Assembly (NCBI GenBank): GCA_026874595.1
Contig: CM049306.1
Span: 74,215,642-74,279,641 of the forward strand
Source: Sipunculus nudus
Taxonomy: Eukaryota > Annelida > Sipuncula > Golfingiida > Sipunculidae
Direction of reading: 5' to 3'
DNA length: 64,000 bases
The notes under the pieces are model-generated. The model was not told the origin of the DNA. It did not search any database and saw nothing but the letters and a program-made list of their open reading frames with translations. Numbering within the stretch: position 1 is the first letter of the stretch; each line of letters opens with the position of its first letter. Positions 1-13,424 of this stretch are shown here, piece by piece. The translations under genes were made by a program, and so were the position numbers.

Positions 1-890
1 CAGATCTGTAACTGCTACAGATCTACAGATGCTACCAAATTCGATCCTGTCGGTCAAACGGCCAAAAAAATGAATCCCCACAACCGAGCGCCCGAGTGAA
101 ATTTCGAGCGTCACAGACGTTTACCCCCCCCCCCCCCTCCCCTTTCGGGTGTTTACCAACTAAATGTTACATCTGTAGATAATTTCTCACGATCCACTGT
201 AGCTATATCTGTCATCTGTCTGTGCCATCTGTCATGAACTACGAAATAAAAAAATTCTCAAATTCAAAAATGATCATTTCTACTTTTCGATATAAAGTGA
301 AAACGTAACACTTTAACTTTCAATAATTCTTTAGAACACGGGCTATTAAACATGGATTGAACTGATTTTTTTTGTCAGAATGGCATAATTAAATGTTTTT
401 TTTTCTTTTGCTCATTGTGATATTTTATGATTTCACATAGTTGCATATATATCATTATCAATGTAGAATCATAATCTTTTAACAATATATATAACACCCT
501 GTCCCTTTCCAGTTATTCACGAATATTGTCTTCTGCAGGTGGCGCCACCTGTTGTGCCTGGTCCACATTAAATTTAGCAAAATGTTATTTTTTACTTTTT
601 CCCGCACCAGTTCGAACGATGCATTGACTCTTACTTTAATATTATGATGGACTTTTTTTAGAAGCATGAATTGAGTTACGTTATTTTCAATTGGGCTCCT
701 TCACGCCAGTATAAATTATTCTAATCATAAAATTTTACGATTTCAGGAGTTTTGCTTCTCAGTGATTCACCTATTAAAAATTATCACAGAACTGCTGCAG
801 ATCTTGGAATCACATATTACCAGCACCCTGATTACAGGCATATTGATCGTGTGAGCGATATGCAAATATCATATATAGGTGGCGCCACTT

Positions 891-925
<35 letters not shown>

Positions 926-3026
926 GGTGTGTGTGAGCAAGGAGGTTATACAAGACTCTCAAACGAAATTTTCATTTTTCATTTTTATTTCACCTTGTCT
1001 TTGTCGTTGCCTGTAACTACTTAGAGCAAGGAGACATGAGTGTAAACTGAGTTTAATTGTTTCTAAAACTAATTTCCGAAAATGGGAATTTTTAATATTA
1101 TGGTAGTCAAACTTTTACGTGTGGGTTTAGATACAGTGCGTGTAACCAAATATTCCACTGCATCTATCAGCAACAAATTTTACCGGCGCAGCTTTCGTGG
1201 GCACTTAAGCAGTCAAGGTTTCACGGGCTGATATATGTTATGTTCTTTGCTGATATCAGAAATCTTTCATTTAATTCCGGAGGGACTTCTTTAAAACAAG
1301 CATGACAGCCATTTCTTTTGGCATTAATCACAGCGGGCGGGGGACTCGATCTACAAAGCTGTGGTCCGCGTCGTTTTTGCATCTGTGGTTATATGAGCTG
1401 TAAAAAGCTAGGGTTTTTACCATGTTACATTTAAGTAAAGAACACAAAACTTATTAATGTAAATCAAGATGGATAATACCAGTTTTAATAGCTAGAATTT
1501 AATTGTCACACTATATATAGTAAGTGTCACACTTGTAAGTATCCACTGGTCTGCTTTTTGTTCAGGTTATTCAACATTACTAAAACAGATTAAATTACAT
1601 GTGGATAGCCAGGATAGAATAAATTTCAGAAGATGCGTCCAAAATAATATCAGCTTAAACAGAGAGATGTTAGAAAGGTACCTGAGTGACAACTCGCAAA
1701 GCTTTTCTATGCATTCATAGCTAAAATAACAGTAATCAATGAACAGGCGAGGGACTCCTGGGTTATAATTCCGGGGCCCTACATGGCACTTACAGGTCAG
1801 GCGGTAAATCCTTGATTAGTTTTACCATGCCGTCGCCAGCTGGTAGGATATTATATTTCCAGGTCATCCATTTAACTGTTTTGCCTGGAAGCAATTTATC
1901 GCGAAATGCTATAAACAGATTTTCATAAAATTTCATGATGGGTTAGGGTTACACCCGAGAGACAAACCATTATTTTTAGGTAATAATATGGATGAACATT
2001 ATTTAATTGAAAATATTTGTTTCCATGGGGCTAGTGGTTCATGGTATTATATAGGAGTTGGCCTTATTCCAGAGCTCACCAATATGAAATGGGTTTGACA
2101 CTCTGTACACAGAAAAGTTTGATTATAGGGTTAATTCTGGCGGAGGTATACGCGTATATATAGGCTCCGACTACAACTCTATAGTTGGGAAATATTCTCT
2201 CAGTGATACGTAGAGGACGTACACCCTGAATGTTCTTGTCTATACTATATAAACGTTGACCAGGGATCCCGCGCAGTCGATGAATGTCATTCCTTTAAGG
2301 TTCCACTTCTTCATCCGGATGTATAAAAATGTAGGCCTATGTTTTACCTTTCGATAATAAGTGCATACTGCATTGTAAATGGGAAGTACTAATTTTTAAC
2401 ATCTTGAAACACAGTATATGCGACAGTCCATCAGGAAAATAAAGTTGGAAATACAGAATGTGATCAAATGCGCGCAGATGTTTTGGTGGTGCATACGTTT
2501 TCTGTCCGATGCATGCATGATGCCCTCAGGCCATTGTTCTGCAATAGGCCTAATGTTATGAGTTTTTTTTTTTCACATAACCGCCGTCTGCTGTTGACGT
2601 CTCTGGGACTGTGTCACACTTCACAATTAGGGTAACTTGATATAATTATGTCAAAACGAATGTGGTGAAAAGCGCTATTTGAAATAACACATGCAATTAA
2701 TTCTAGATGTATAGCACACACAATTAAATAGCCCCTTAAATTCATAAATGTATATTTTTTTAAAAATGACAGTACAACTGTCATATTATTTGAACGAATG
2801 AACACAAAACCAACACACAAGGAATTTAGTTTTTTTTTAATGAAATATTTAAAATATAATGACAGAGTTCCAACCGCTATACTTTGCCCCAACCGCTCCT
2901 AAAATCATAAGTAGTGAGGGGGTCATTGAAGTGCCCCCCCCCCCCCCCCCAAGCACAGGAGCAAGGTCTATGCCCCGGGGGTTGAATTCCTTTTGGTTCC
3001 TGCCGATCGTATTATTAATTTGAAGG
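1..3026. other. non-coding AT-rich stretch
   Basis: I see no gene here. Reading frames are short and unlike any family I know. Notable items are a C run at about 125-137, a T run of about 34 bases at 891-924, a C run at 2934-2951, and two copies of the palindrome AGGTGGCGCCACCT (537-550 exact; 877-890 with one change). It is either 5' flank or upstream intron of the TACC gene. Confidence 0.6.
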
Positions 3027-3028
3027 GG

Positions 3029-3077
<49 letters not shown>

Positions 3078-3330
3078 AAAGAAGAAAGAGAGCGGTTGTA
3101 AGAATGAATGATTGAATGAATAAAAAATAATCAACTATTTTCATAAAATAAAATCCCACCGTCTCCATCTATTAAAAAAACAATTTAGAGAGAAGGAGAG
3201 AAGAAATAAAAGGGCTGAAAGAATGAATGAATAAATGAATGAAATATAATCAACTAAACTCACAAAATTAAATCCCATTGTGTTCAGAAAATAACTTCCA
3301 GAGATAGGTGAGAGAATGGAGGAGAGAGGG
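3027..3330. repeat. purine-rich degenerate repeat with (GA)n tract
   Basis: A (GA)n microsatellite (about 3031-3074) is followed by two diverged copies of a ~130-base purine-rich unit containing GAATGAATGAATAAA and AATCAACTA. The end of the second copy (about 3180-3195 and 3292-3330) recurs at about 4351-4426, so the 1-kb duplication copy at 3338-4354 is flanked by direct repeats. Confidence 0.6.
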
Positions 3331-3337
3331 GAAGTAA

Positions 3338-4354
<1,017 letters not shown>

Positions 4355-4527
4355 AATTTAGAGAGAAGGGGAGAAGGAGAGAAGAAATAACTTCCAGAGA
4401 TAGGTGAGAGAATGGAGGAGAGAGGGAAAGCGAGAGAGAGGGGGAGGAAGAAGAAAGATAATTAATGAATAAAAAATCAACTCTTTGCACAAAATATTTG
4501 ACTGAAAATAACAATTTTTAACTCCTC

Positions 4528-5010
4528 CCCCCCCCCCCCCCTCCCCCCATCCCCCCCATCGCATCTCGTACATCCAAAATACGCGTTTATTCGTTGGGAG
4601 TGTTTTTCCTGGCACTGGCTTTAATGTCGTTAGTTGCTCGGACTGATAATATATTAGGGCTCTCCCACTCAGCAGATTAACGGCCGATTTAAGCTGATAA
4701 CGGACCAATCCTCGTATGTAAACAATGCCAGCTGATGGCGTCAATGGAAACGATCGCTCCGCTTGCTTGCACATATCCGCTTCCTGTCTACAGCGCATGC
4801 GTATTCAGGCAATTTCAAAAACGGTCATGACTGTGTTTGAATTTTCTTTTGGTGTAAACAAGACCGTATCAGACTTCGTCTGTGATTGTAACAGACGCTC
4901 GACCGGCATATTTAGCGGTAGGTATCACGGCCTACTAGGTTGTTTACAATCTGATTCCCCTAATGTTGTATTGAATTGGCTCACAGTTCGGACTGTCAAG
5001 CTGTGTTAAC
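4528..5010 (+). promoter_or_regulatory. candidate CpG-rich promoter and 5'UTR exon
   Basis: After a C run, this segment is visibly richer in CG dinucleotides than its surroundings. It contains an ETS-like site (CCGCTTCCTGT, about 4778-4788) next to an NRF1-like site (GCGCATGCGT, about 4793-4802), a TTTGAA box near 4838 like cell-cycle CHR elements, and an inverted CCAAT near 4975. A donor-like GTAGGT lies at 4918. It could begin a non-coding first exon spliced to 10130. This is inference from motif content; no transcript evidence is visible. A 146-codon minus-strand frame across it includes the C run and looks spurious. Confidence 0.3.
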
Positions 5011-6327
5011 GTGGACTTGCCCATTCTGAATGTTGGGAGCAAAAATCCCCGGGTTCCGACATATCATTTGACAGCTGGTCGTTTGACGGTTCACATGACA
5101 GCGGGACACAACATTGCCTCGTGGTAAAATCACTGAACTGATAAAACATATAAAAGATCATCACGTTTACTTCAAACTACAAGTGTTGCCTGAAATTTTG
5201 CAAAACATTTACCACGGGCACCTGTCAAAATTATTCGCACCAAAATAAAAGATTTGTCATGCATAAATCATATCCTGGACTCTGTTCAACACTTCATGTT
5301 GTCATTGCCTGCACTGCCAATGCCCAAATTGTGAATGTTTGTATCAAAATAATATATTAATTTACTGACAGGAGTGAAGTTTATCCAATTTGTATTATTG
5401 AGAATTTTAACATATAATGTTGTTTATGCCATTTATTATTGGTTTAGGAAGACGCTTCATATATCCTTGCCTTTTTAAGTCTAGTCAATATCACACTTCA
5501 CAGTGTGTCCTATGGACCCATCATACTGTAGTCCATGTCAGGTGCCTTGTGTTATAGTCCGTTTCATCCCTTCATGTCCACCTGTTTTTTGCTATGAAAA
5601 TTTTTATTATTTACATTTCAAGGGAAACAATTTAAGTGTAGAGCGGAGGATTAAAGAACCTAATTTTCAACAAGGTAACTAAATACCTAACTTACGCCTT
5701 ATTTGAGAAACAGAATTTTCTGAAAATATGAGAAATCAGTCTACATTTTACAACATATCAGACCCACTTATGGCGGTCAAGGTCACTGGTCACACGCAAA
5801 AACAACCTCAACTGAAAGCTGCTGATTGGATGATCTCATGTAAACACTCTAAAAAATATAACCAGCTAAAACAAAGATGGCTGCTTATGAAGGGACACAT
5901 AATATCTGCCATATCATGATAAAGAGACTAAAATGTTGTGATACATTAACGGGGGATTTACAGTAAAATTCTTAATTGCCATATTAGGTTGTCACTTCCA
6001 TATACTGTTTTCTTGGAAATTATTGAAAAATATAAACTTATAAGCAAATCATCTACAAAAACCAGGTGGACAGCAGGTGGTGAAATGGACTATAGTGTTT
6101 TCTGCTATAACTGTCTTTACAAATAACCTTAGTCCTTACTCCAAATTTTTGTGTAAAGTTAAAACTTATAATAAGTTATATCAAGACGAGTAAAAGGATA
6201 AATTAACTTTGCCAACAGTTTGTACTCTGTGGGTGAACCATGCCCATGGAGTGTATCTTTCCATTAAAGCTGGAAGAGAAAAAGTGTATGGTCATTCACA
6301 GGCGCTTTGCTGAATTGCTGTTGCTGT
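5011..6327. other. non-coding stretch, nothing recognised
   Basis: AT-rich sequence with only short reading frames. I see no repeat structure or motif cluster worth a call. Confidence 0.6.
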
Positions 6328-6770
6328 TAAATTTGTTCCTTTTCTTGGTCATTTCCTTATAATTATTACTTATCTGACATTTTCCTGGTGTTTTTCTCAC
6401 TATATGGTCCATCTCTTCATAATTTACTTAATATTTGAGATAGACTGGCAAGAAGCCCCCGTTGTTAGACCCGACAGCCATGGCATAGCAACCAAGGACG
6501 AACTATCTGATTGGTTGGTATGTCTACTGCTAAAGTCATCAGATGCTGACACCGCTGACGTAACCATGGTTCATCCAATCACCCATGTACTCCAAATTTA
6601 GACTGAACCGATGTGCCATGGCTGTTGGCTCTGACAACGCAGGCTTCTTGCCAGCCTAGCTCAAATATTAAGTAAATAATAAAGAGATGGACCATATAGT
6701 GCGAAAAACACGGGGAAATGCCAGATAAGTAATAGTTATAAGGAAATGAACCAGAAAAGAACAAATTTAA
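6328..6770. repeat. foldback element: 160-bp inverted arms
   Basis: The stretch 6328-6487 is matched in reverse complement by 6611-6770 (for example ACTTAATATTTGAG against CTCAAATATTAAGT, and ACTATATGGTCCATCTCT on one arm with its complement on the other). The spacer is about 120 bases. The right arm is also the start of the 1-kb duplication copy, so the foldback joins the duplicated element. Identity is high but imperfect. Confidence 0.8.
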
Positions 6771-7096
6771 CCGAAATCTATACTAATAGCAATTCAAGCT
6801 CCTGTGGGTCATTTGACCCGTCAGGGCATGTTTATCTGATTAGTGAATATTCATTGTCAAGTTTATATTATTATTACATTCTGAAGTTTGTTTAAACCCA
6901 AGTTTCCTATGTTCACAGGCATCAGGCAGTATGGTTACCATATGTCTAGTCCATACATTGCTGCCAGCAAAACGGCTTATATACCGCATTCCATTTAACA
7001 CAATCCTCAAAAGCAAATCACTATTATGTCCCAGTTAAATCATTCTTACTAAATGTAAAATTAAGATAAAATAACCTCTGGTGCTACATGTATTGT

Positions 7097-7137
<41 letters not shown>

Positions 7138-7583
7138 TTTTTTCTTTGGTTTTAACATTCCAACATCCAGCATGTCTTTGATGCAGAAGAGCTGAACGTT
7201 TTCATAAAACTATGAAACAAACAGTCGTCTCATTAGCAAAGTTATATCCTATTTTCCTTGTCATTATGAAACCATCCTCATTTATTCCTATAAACTAGTA
7301 AGAGTCGTTATTTGATCACGCCTGGGTTAGATTGCCAGGTGGATCTCTGCAGCCAGAGATGTTCTCTCTGAGTGCTTTGTAGAGGTATGTACACATCTGT
7401 TTATCCGACAATGCATTTCTGGTGCACACATTAATCAGGCTAAATCTACAATCGGAGGCCAAATTGCACATGTTTTGTTCATTATGATTGATCTCCAGAG
7501 CTACAGTATTCTTCTTAATATTGCCTTTGCCTTAAATTAGTGTGCTGAAAATATGAAGAAGACTGGTCTTCATAGATTTAGTC
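6667..7583. repeat. ~1-kb direct duplication, copy 2
   Basis: Second copy of the segment at 3338-4354, same orientation. It has a shorter (TA)n tract at 7100-7134, a gap of about 40 bases after it, and a 14-base insertion AAGTAATAGTTATA-like difference near 6725. No coding capacity is recognised. Confidence 0.8.
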
Positions 7584-7880
7584 GAAGACTAAGAGAGAAA
7601 CATCAGGAATTATTTTCTACACCCAATGAAAATTTAGAGTGAATAAGAATATGTTAGAATGAGATTGTATATCCAGACAAGTTTTCTAAAATGCTTTTTT
7701 GGGCCAATTTCGCTAAATCTGTACATGACAGTGTCTGAGGTTAAAGAAAGAAAAATAAGGCTGTTTGTCAGGCAGTTATTATTTAAGAATATCACAGATG
7801 ATGCAGACAGTAACATCCATCACTTTTTAGTGTGATAGAAAAGATGTTTCTATCCACTTGCAGCAAATTATGGGCCAATT

Positions 7881-9721
7881 TGTCCCACCTGTAACATGTC
7901 CATAGTTGAACCCGTAAGTTTTATGACCATGCAGACCTTAATAATCAGCTGCATACATGCTGCTGAATGAATTTAAAAAGTGTAGTAGGGTTGAAAGTTT
8001 ACATGAAGAAGTACCTCTGATACAGAAGTCCAAAACTTGGATTTTGGGACCTATTATGATGTCTTGGTCAAAATAAAATATTTTTTTGTCCCACCCGTAA
8101 CAGGTAGTGCTGCAATTGTCATGATTATTAACCAAGAACTGCATTTCGTGTTACACTGACCAGAATAGAAGTGAGATTAATATTTCATATGTGTCTGCAC
8201 TGTCTGGGATACATGTAACTCTAACAAATCAGAATCAAGTGTTTCATCCAAAAAAGGTAGGTATTGTCAATCATAACTGTCCCACCCGTAACAGTGGAAT
8301 AGCAGTGTGAAATTAGAGAATAGATGAACCTTAAACCTTTATACAGAAAAGCACAAACCTGAACTGTTTTGTCATGCCTAATTTGTATGCCTGTCCTTTG
8401 AATTTTTTATACAGCATATCAAAGATACATCATTTTGTCCCACCCGTAACATTGTCCCACCCGTAACAAGGCAAAGAATATTGCTTGCTGCAGATTAAAT
8501 CAGATTTAACAACTCCTTTCATGTTAACTTTGATGGTATCTTCTTCAACTCATTTTAAAGGTAATACTATACTTTTAATATATGTTTTAATGTACTTTTG
8601 AGGCCTTCTTTGGTTAATACTTAAGATTTTCAGGAAGGCAATTTATCATATTATTATTTATTTATATTTAATGTCTTAAATTTTCTTTCGCTGGATCAAT
8701 CTAGATTTAATTTCATTTATTATGTTTTCAACATTATAGATTATTTAAATCATTTAAAATATAAGCAAATAATAAAGGGAAACTGCAGATAATGACAGAT
8801 GTTTTAGTAAATTAGTTGATAAAGACATATAACAGTGAAAGGTAACACTAAAGGCACATATGGTCAATAATGGCAACATTAATGGTATGAATTCCAAAAG
8901 AAACTTGCAAAATTGAAAGGTTGGGAAAACATGAGAACATTTATTTAACATATTCTGTACTTTAACAGTGCTTCATGGACTGTACTAATAAGCATATTTT
9001 AAGTAATTATTTCAAAGAGTAGCCATTCAGGGTTATTTTTTTTAAATTAACGGCTGCAACTTTTCATCAGAATAACAGAATGACTGTGCAGATTATTTTT
9101 ATACCATTTTCTCACCAAAAAAGTCATCAATAAAGTGGAATATTAAAACATACCGGTTGTAAAAGTAAATAGCATTACCAGGCTTTGTCCCACCCGTAAC
9201 AGTCCTCAACAGACTTTCTTTTTGCAAATTTGACAAATTCCTCACATTATATTCTAAAAAGGAATATACTGTGCCTTGATTTTCAATAGCCCATGGCATA
9301 TTTTGGGTTTGTGACTTGTTTTATTGTCTTATTAATGTATAAATTTGATGTAAAAATAATTAAAACTGTATTTCTATCAAATATGTCCCACCCGTAACAC
9401 TTTTTATCCTAACATATTTAATAGTAAGACTATTGGGTTGAACTTATTCTACCTATCAGTTGTCTCATTGCCCCAGGGACATGCAAATTAAAAGAAAGTT
9501 CCCATCAAGTAAATCCTGGGACCAGCAAAGTGGAACATTCTGTGTGTTACGGGTGGGACAGATTATGATGACTTTGTAATATTGATTTATCATTATCTAA
9601 CCATAGAGGAATGTGGGAGATGGGAGATTTCTGAGATAATTATTATCAGATTATGTACATGTATAAAAGATAAATAATTAAGATTTCTATTACAATAAAT
9701 TTTGGTGTTACAGTTGGGACA
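7881..9721. repeat. cluster of nine 16-bp TGTCCCACCCGTAACA motifs
   Basis: The 16-mer occurs at 7881 (one change), 8087, 8278, 8436, 8453, 9186 and 9384 in plus orientation and at 9545 and 9706 (two changes) in minus orientation. Spacing is irregular (17 to about 730 bases), and the sequence between copies is unrelated AT-rich DNA. Copies at one end point one way and those at the other end point the other way, as subterminal transposase-binding repeats do in some DNA transposons. No flanking terminal repeat or transposase was identified. Confidence 0.75.
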
Positions 9722-10129
9722 TAAATGTACAGAAATATCGCAATTGGCCCTAGGTAATTTTTTTTGGGGGGGGGGGGGGGCATCTCAATGGTCTTGGAAC
9801 TACAATGCTTGGAGATTATTCTTGTGCATGGTTTTACATTGACATGCATGTTATGGAAGTGGTGCCGCACAATCATGTCTTGTAATGGCAAATAAACAGG
9901 TCAAAGGCTGAATTGAAAAATAGCTAGATAGTTGTACCAGGTTGCCATGCCGTGCGCACATGTACACTCCCATGAATTTTCATGCAACTTATATTTTTGT
10001 CATTGCCAGGTTCGTATTGCAGGAAAAAAAGTATGAATGTATACATAGCTTAATTGGTGGTGGAAGGGTTTACAGGAACTGCAGGTTGAATATTGCAAAC
10101 ATGATTTGCAGAGTCTGTTTTCATTGTAG
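9722..10129. other. sequence upstream of first coding exon
   Basis: It holds a G run at about 9766-9780 and then ordinary AT-rich DNA. The last 20 bases are pyrimidine-leaning and end in TAG directly before the ATG at 10130, which fits a 3' splice site, so the 5'UTR probably starts further upstream. Confidence 0.5.
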
Positions 10130-10318
10130 ATGAGCCTTCAAACAGAAAATCTATACAGTGATGAGAATCTTCTGCTGAGCTTAAAGCCAGGAGAAGAAAC
10201 TTCACTGACTGACAGCAAAACCAAAGTCCCGCAAAAAGTCGCCAAGTCTATACTGAAACCATCCAGTGTTGACAACCTTATACAGTTCACACCACCAAAA
10301 CCAAGAAGACAATCACAG
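10130..10318 (+). CDS. TACC: TACC exon 1a: short TACC3-like N-terminus (63 codons)
   Basis: The exon is bounded by an acceptor (TCATTGTAG) immediately before ATG and by the donor CAG|GTAGGT. It encodes 63 codons exactly and leaves in phase 0. The peptide starts MSLQ and ends in a basic Pro-rich segment (TPPKPRRQSQ). Joined to the exon at 38072 it reads ...RRQSQ-VTFETP. From memory, human TACC3 also starts MSLQ and carries a KVTFQTP motif a few dozen residues in, so this looks like the start of a short TACC3-type isoform. An in-frame TAG just upstream means the ATG is the first possible start in this exon if the acceptor is used as drawn. It could instead read into the giant exon through an acceptor at 23204-23205, which is also in phase. 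Confidence 0.75.
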
Positions 10319-12439
10319 GTAGGTTTTGTTTAAATAAGACTCAACATGACACCATGTATTGTTAAGTCTCATCCCCCCCCCCCCCCAACCCATTACGGGG
10401 GACACCTGTAGTTTTTCAGTTCCGTAGTAATATTTCTTCTGTAGGATATTTTGTGAACACCATTTGGCTGCATACATTTTCCTGAAATTTACACAAATTG
10501 TTTCTACCAAAATCTTGAACAAGTTAGAAAACTGGGTATTCTGATATTCAAGGTCAAATCTTCCAAAATGTAGGTTTATTTTGAACCACACAACTTTTGA
10601 AGTATTGCTCAGATTTGATATCAACCAAGTTCTTGGAAGAGTTCTGGTGATCTTGGCCAGGATCTGCAGGTGCTGATCCAAAGGGGGGGGGGGGGGGGGT
10701 TGGAGGTGGACCCCCCCCCCCCCCCCCCCCACCTGCTCTCTTCTAACAACCATCTTATGCATGATGGGGAGATTTATTCATCAAATTTGACACACCAGTT
10801 CTTTCCATCACATTCTTAGACAATTGACCTATCCGTGAACTCTATGCGACCTTAATTGCATATTCATTCAATGAATAAACATTAGCATGGGACTAAGGAG
10901 CAACCAATCGGGTGACCTTAAAAATTGTAAAGCGTCAATCATCTGACAAAAAAAAATCTGCATAATTTTACAGAGCTCTGTCAAACAGAACACGTGTAGT
11001 CTGTAAATACTACCAGTACCCATGTATGCATGTTTTCCGGGATATTTTATTATACAAAGGAGACAGTATAAAAAGTTTCTAGGCTATAGGTTGCAGGAGC
11101 CATTCCTCCGACTACCGAGTGAATAATAATGTCTTACCTGGCACATAATTCATATGGGACAAATAATCCAATATATAATGCAACACAGTTCATATATAAC
11201 TGCGATATAGTAAACAATGGTCAGGTGATATCAGTCAATACCACGTCATGCGCCATCGCCCTTTGTGACATCATTATTATGTTATAATCAGCTCTCGCTA
11301 CCATGGGCATGGAAGTCCATATGTGTAGGAGCGTTTTGGGGGCTAATTGTAATTATAAGTTAAAAGGGCGGAGCATTTGGGCTGTGGTGGATAGGTCAAT
11401 TCTGAAAACAGAGACCATGTCCTTGATCTTAAAGGTCAAATTGCAAATTTTTTCCCGTCAAGTTGAAAGAATTTTAAAACTGATGACCTTGATCTTCAAA
11501 GTGAAATCTGGGTAAATGTTTTCCAAAAAGCCATAACTTTTGAGATAATGCATATTCTACCCTCTTAAGTTTGCGGATGGTCCAAAATCCATATTAGGGA
11601 GAGACATGTTTTTGCAGGTTTTGCAACTGCAAAAATAAAGCTATTCTACTTAACTTTTAGTTTTGTATGTCTAAAAATGTATGTCTCTAAGGTGTATGGA
11701 GAACAGTTGAACTTGGATTTTAATTAAATGTATCACAAAGGACATAAGTGTAAATGTTCAAAAAATTATGTTAAATTTTGACATAGTTTTTTTGACACCT
11801 TAGTTTTCAGCTTGCTCACTAGAGGGCATTAGTTTTTGTGGTCTTCAGAACATGATTCTTTAATATGTTCTACTGCAAAATGTGTTGTGTGACACTAGGA
11901 ATATCAGCTATGGCATGGTCAAAGAGCTCTGCAAAGTGATTTCAACTGAGGAGTTTGATAAACACTAATTAGGCTTAAAGCATGATCATAGCTTTCAGTT
12001 ATTGTGCTCATCATATATATTCCAGACATATATAATAGGAAAATGTGTTTCTCTTCAGAAAAAAAAATATTAGATGATAAGAACTGCGGGGTTGTTTATT
12101 TTTTCATGAATCTGCATTATGAGTGTAACTTTTTATTTCATAAGTTAACTATGAATTTTGTCTCTTATGCAAGACTTAAAGGTTCGTCAAACTCCATAAA
12201 ATGTATGTTCGATTTTCAGGAAATCTTGTGTAATGATAATACTTTATCAAGCTATTTTTTAATGATACCTAAAGGAAAGAGGGAGGGGGGGGGGGGGTTT
12301 ATAGGAACAGTTGGAAATGCATCATAATAACAGAAATATGACATAGAAAATATGCATCTGAATTATCATTATGGGCTCTGTAATGTCATCTTAATATATA
12401 AAAGAATACTTCTGAAAATGGTGACAGAAAAGCATCATT
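10319..12439 (+). other. intron, unique part with G/C homopolymers
   Basis: Non-coding. It includes a C run at about 10374-10386, the G-run/C-run hairpin described separately, and a G run near 12287-12298. The 149-codon minus-strand frame across 10313-10762 is an artefact of these homopolymers (poly-Gly and poly-Pro). Confidence 0.7.
10682..10730. repeat. poly-G / poly-C inverted repeat
   Basis: About 17 G are followed by a 12-base spacer (TTGGAGGTGGA) and about 20 C. The two runs are perfectly complementary, so the site can form a hairpin or, on one strand, a G-quadruplex. Run lengths in an assembly are likely to be uncertain. Confidence 0.9.
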
Positions 12440-12601
12440 GTATCCCCAGACAAAGTCGGGGGATACTATGTTTTCATACCGGTCCCGCCGCCGCCGCATT
12501 AAAATCTTGTTGGCGCCATAACTCAAAAAATATTTCACGGATCTTTACCAAACTTGGTATATGTATAGATATGGGTGAGAGGACAACGCCTATTTAAAAT
12601 G

Positions 12602-12613
12602 AGGTCATGACCT
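12602..12613. promoter_or_regulatory. perfect palindrome AGGTCATGACCT in element A
   Basis: This is an inverted repeat of the nuclear-receptor half-site AGGTCA with no spacer, the form used as a palindromic thyroid hormone response element. Near copies (GGGTCATGACCT) occur in the next two ~328-base units at 12928-12939 and 13257-13268. It is a sequence match only; receptor binding is not shown. Confidence 0.5.
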
Positions 12614-13424
12614 TTACTAGGAGAGTGTCCTTGACCTTGAATAGGTCCAATTTTGGGGAAAATCACATAAATTTTTAAATATCTCAAGAAATCTTGCATG
12701 GATTGATCCCAAAATCAAGTTGATGGAAGATCATGGATAGGGTTGTCATGTTCCAGAAACTGGTGGGGCCACCTATTATTCTTGACTTGTTTTCGTGCCG
12801 TTTGATACCCCCAAAATTGCCACTTGACAGTACTGTGAGCATTATAAGTCAAAAACAAATGGACAGATTTGTTTTATATTATGCATATACATAGATATGG
12901 GTTATGGGATGATGTTTATTTAAAATGGGGTCATGACCTTTCCTATGGGAGTGGCTTTGACCTTGAATGTTGCCATATATGGTGAAAATCACACAAAATC
13001 ATTTATATCTCAATAAGGGATGCATGGATTGGTCCAAAAATCAACTTGACTGAAGATCTTGGATAGTAATGTCATGTACCGGAAACAGATGGCGCCACCT
13101 GTTATGCTTTTTTTGTTTTTAAGCTGTTTAATACCCCCATAATTTGCCACTTGACAGTACTTTGAGCATTATAAGTCAAAAACTAATGGACAGATTTCTT
13201 TCATATTATGCACATGTAGAGAGATGGTGTTATGGGATGAGGTCTATTTACATTTGGGTCATGACCTTTACCATGAGAGTGGCCTTGACCTTTAATGTGT
13301 CCATATTTGGTGAAAATCACACACCTCTCATGATATCTCCAGTGTTGATAGCCATATGGATTTCAAACGTGACTTATGTATGGCCCACCACTAAAGTAAG
13401 AACCCTATAGGTTCTAGGGTCATG

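Noticed and set aside
4358-4798. Minus-strand 146-codon frame
   Set aside because: It runs through a C run (poly-Gly) and purine-rich repeats; no domain or codon-usage support.
7881-9721. CRISPR-like spaced repeat
   Set aside because: The genome is eukaryotic, spacing is irregular, and orientation changes; this is not a CRISPR array.
10313-10762. Minus-strand 149-codon frame
   Set aside because: Depends on poly-G/poly-C tracts read as Gly and Pro; no recognisable protein.
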